Both the position numbers and the translations under genes were made by a program. A model generated the notes under the pieces. It searched no databases, was not told the origin of the DNA, and saw only the letters and a list, made by a program, of their open reading frames with translations. A DNA stretch of 64,000 nucleotides, taken from QHWT01 sp963755695. GTDB lineage: Bacteria > Acidobacteriota > Vicinamibacteria > Vicinamibacterales > 2-12-FULL-66-21. The stretch spans positions 62,001 to 126,000 of the forward strand of contig CAVWLB010000008.1 in NCBI GenBank assembly GCA_963755695.1. Reading direction: 5' to 3'. This document shows, one piece after another, positions 62,791-64,000 of this stretch. The stretch's first letter is position 1, and each line of letters opens with the position of its first letter.

Positions 62791-62932
62791 TAACAATCGA
62801 AGCTCCGAAGGAAGCCGAAGGGTCGAAGGAGCGCCAGATACGCTCGAAGGAGCGCCAGACACCTTCGAAGTTCCTTCGAAGATATCCGGCGTTCCTTCGA
62901 CACTTCGTCTTCCTTCGAATCTTCGATTGTTA
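62791..62932. repeat. 142-bp imperfect inverted repeat (60-bp arms), possible bidirectional terminator or miniature element
   Basis: The outer 12 bases TAACAATCGAAG / CTTCGATTGTTA are perfect; over 60 bases the arms match at 51 positions, with a central loop of about 22 bases. The motif TCGAAGGA recurs in direct and inverted orientation, and CGAAGGAGCGCCAGA is directly repeated in the left arm. It fills the space between two convergent genes (TonB receptor stop 62780, GYD stop 62938). No flanking target duplication and no transposase. Confidence 0.85.
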
Positions 62933-62937
62933 CAGTC

Positions 62938-63267
62938 TCACACGCCGGCTGCTCCGGCCCCGCGGTATGCCACTGACGTCTTGCACGCGGCATCCATCTC
63001 TTCGATGGTGATGAGGGGAGTCGTTTTGACTCGGACGGTACCCGAGGCATTCGCCGCGAGACTCAACGCCAGTCCGCCCGCCAGGTTCGGCACGTCAACG
63101 ATCAACAGGACATCGTCGTCGCCGTACGCGAAGTACATCGCTTCGATTGTTCCGCCAAGTCCCTGGACTGCCTTCTGAAGCACTGCCTTACGGCCCGAGC
63201 CGCCTTCCGCCAACAAGCCTTGGGTTCCCTCTGAGGTGTACGAGGCCGTGATGAGAAACTTTGCCAT
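62938..63267 (-). CDS. GYD-domain protein
   Basis: 109-residue small protein: AKFLITASYTSEGTQGLLAEGG at the start, LGGTIEAMYFAYGDDDVLLI with the G-D-D-D of the family, and SGTVRVKTTPLITIEEMDAA. ATG 63267 with AAGGAG 7 bases upstream. Ferredoxin-like dimeric alpha/beta fold, function unknown. Its end is 5 bases from the inverted repeat. Upstream in the same direction, 68 bases away, is the MFS transporter gene; they may be one operon. Confidence 0.88.
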   Translation of the reverse strand: MAKFLITASYTSEGTQGLLAEGGSGRKAVLQKAVQGLGGTIEAMYFAYGDDDVLLIVDVPNLAGGLALSLAANASGTVRVKTTPLITIEEMDAACKTSVAYRGAGAAGV

Positions 63268-63334
63268 ATCAGCTCCTTTGCTCCACATCTCGTCGCCGGC
63301 GAAACGTCGTCGACATGAATGAATCGCACGTTGC

Positions 63335-64000
63335 CTACGCCGCCTGTGCTTCCTGCGGCTGGCCCGCACCGATCCGGACGCGCGACCGGAAGAACAGCAG
63401 CACGAGCAACATGATGGCGAACGACATCGTCGACGAACTCAACCAGAAGGACGTCCAGTTCCTGGTCAGGGTGCCGTCGGCAGCCCTCGTGGTGAAGTAG
63501 TCGAGCGCGGTGCCCGACAGCAGCGATCCGATCAGCATGCCGACGCCGTAGGTGACGAAGGAGATGAATCCCTGCGCGGTGCTGCGGAAGTGCGGCGGCG
63601 CCACCTGGTCGGTGTACAGCTGCCCTGCGACGAAGAAGAAGTCGTAACACACGCCATGAAGAAGGATCGCCAGGTAGAACATCCACATCTTGGCGCCGGC
63701 GTCGCCATAGGCGAGCAGGCCGTAGCGCACGGCCCATGCGCCGAGCCCCATCAGCAGGATCCCGCGCACCGTGGTAATTCGAAAGACGACCGGCATCAGA
63801 AGCATCATCGCTATCTCGGACATCTGCCCGAGGGTCATCTTGCCGGCGGCATTCACGACGCCGACGTCGTTGAGATACGCGTTGGTGAACGAGTAGTAGA
63901 ACGTCAGCGGGATGCAGGCGAGAATCGAGGCGATGACGAACACGGCGAAATCGCGCTGCTTCATCATCACCAGCGCGTCGAGCCCGATGATGCTCCGGGC
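63335..64000 (-). CDS. MFS transporter of the nucleoside:H+ symporter type, 5' end outside window
   Basis: The frame is open from base 64000 (A-R-S-I-I-G-L-D-A-L-V) to TAG 63335; the start lies beyond the window. About 221 residues of a ~420-residue protein, six TM helices of the C-terminal half: FAVFVIASILACIPLTFYYS, IAMMLLMPVVFRITTVRGIL, MWMFYLAILLHGVCYDFFFV, FISFVTYGVGMLIGSLLSG, FWLSSSTMSFAIMLLVLLFF. The G-V-C-Y-D-F-F-F-V-A-G segment is typical of the NupG/XapB-like family. Substrate likely a nucleoside or related small solute (inference). Confidence 0.85.
   Translation of the reverse strand, partial: ARSIIGLDALVMMKQRDFAVFVIASILACIPLTFYYSFTNAYLNDVGVVNAAGKMTLGQMSEIAMMLLMPVVFRITTVRGILLMGLGAWAVRYGLLAYGDAGAKMWMFYLAILLHGVCYDFFFVAGQLYTDQVAPPHFRSTAQGFISFVTYGVGMLIGSLLSGTALDYFTTRAADGTLTRNWTSFWLSSSTMSFAIMLLVLLFFRSRVRIGAGQPQEAQAA

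Noticed and set aside
62791..62932. insertion sequence
   Set aside because: No transposase ORF and no target-site duplication next to the ends; kept only as an inverted repeat.

Overview
The window is GC-rich bacterial chromosome, densely packed with genes on both strands. It most likely comes from an Acidobacteriota genome, probably class Vicinamibacteria. The signs are four large MacB/FtsX-type permeases of the acidobacterial duplicated orphan permease (ADOP) kind, three of them directly behind a PadR regulator; a VWFA-related protein of the acidobacterial type; a carboxypeptidase-regulatory-domain TonB receptor; and many secreted hydrolases and peptidases. The taxonomic call is inference from gene families. 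I found no rRNA, tRNA, CRISPR array or transposase.

Layout. 1-4817: TetR-adaptor-RND efflux operon on the minus strand, cut by the left edge, with a perfect 21-bp palindrome in front of tetR. 5012-8973: ankyrin-repeat gene and an ADOP permease. 9233-14847: membrane protein fused to a spermidine-synthase-like domain, then a PadR-ADOP pair. 14937-17879: secreted sugar isomerase-like TIM barrel, AlkZ-type glycosylase, DUF1080 hydrolase. 18116-25731: surface polysaccharide locus, with four family-2 glycosyltransferases (one fused to a methyltransferase) and a polysaccharide deacetylase on the plus strand, meeting a Wzm/Wzt-type ABC exporter on the minus strand. 25860-33658: DedA protein, AlkZ-related protein, a D-aminoacylase/beta-lactamase fusion, a HAF-repeat protein, a subtilase and a PrcB-like protein. 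33741-38088: toroid-fold protein, ECF42-type sigma factor with its DGPF partner, alpha/beta hydrolase, cysteine-dioxygenase-like cupin. 38195-39373: PadR with an internally deleted ADOP permease. 39435-44019: exported methyltransferase, VWA protein, DUF1080-like protein, DUF1697 protein, tannase-family esterase. 44057-51095: double hybrid histidine kinase and another PadR-ADOP pair. 51352-59967: S9 peptidase, deacetylase-like protein, secreted protein, subtilase with C-terminal VVVWGS repeats, TolB-like protein, DUF2780 protein. 60147-64000: TonB receptor, a 142-bp inverted repeat, GYD protein and an MFS transporter cut by the right edge.

Themes. (i) Export and envelope remodelling: RND efflux, ADOP permeases, polysaccharide synthesis and export, secreted peptidases and hydrolases. 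(ii) Local regulation: each of the three PadR promoters carries its own short inverted repeat overlapping or flanking the -10/-35 region. (iii) Seven indel events break six otherwise intact genes, usually as one extra base in a three-base G or C run. That pattern points to sequence or assembly errors rather than biology. The deleted ADOP gene at 38557-39373 is different and looks like a true pseudogene.
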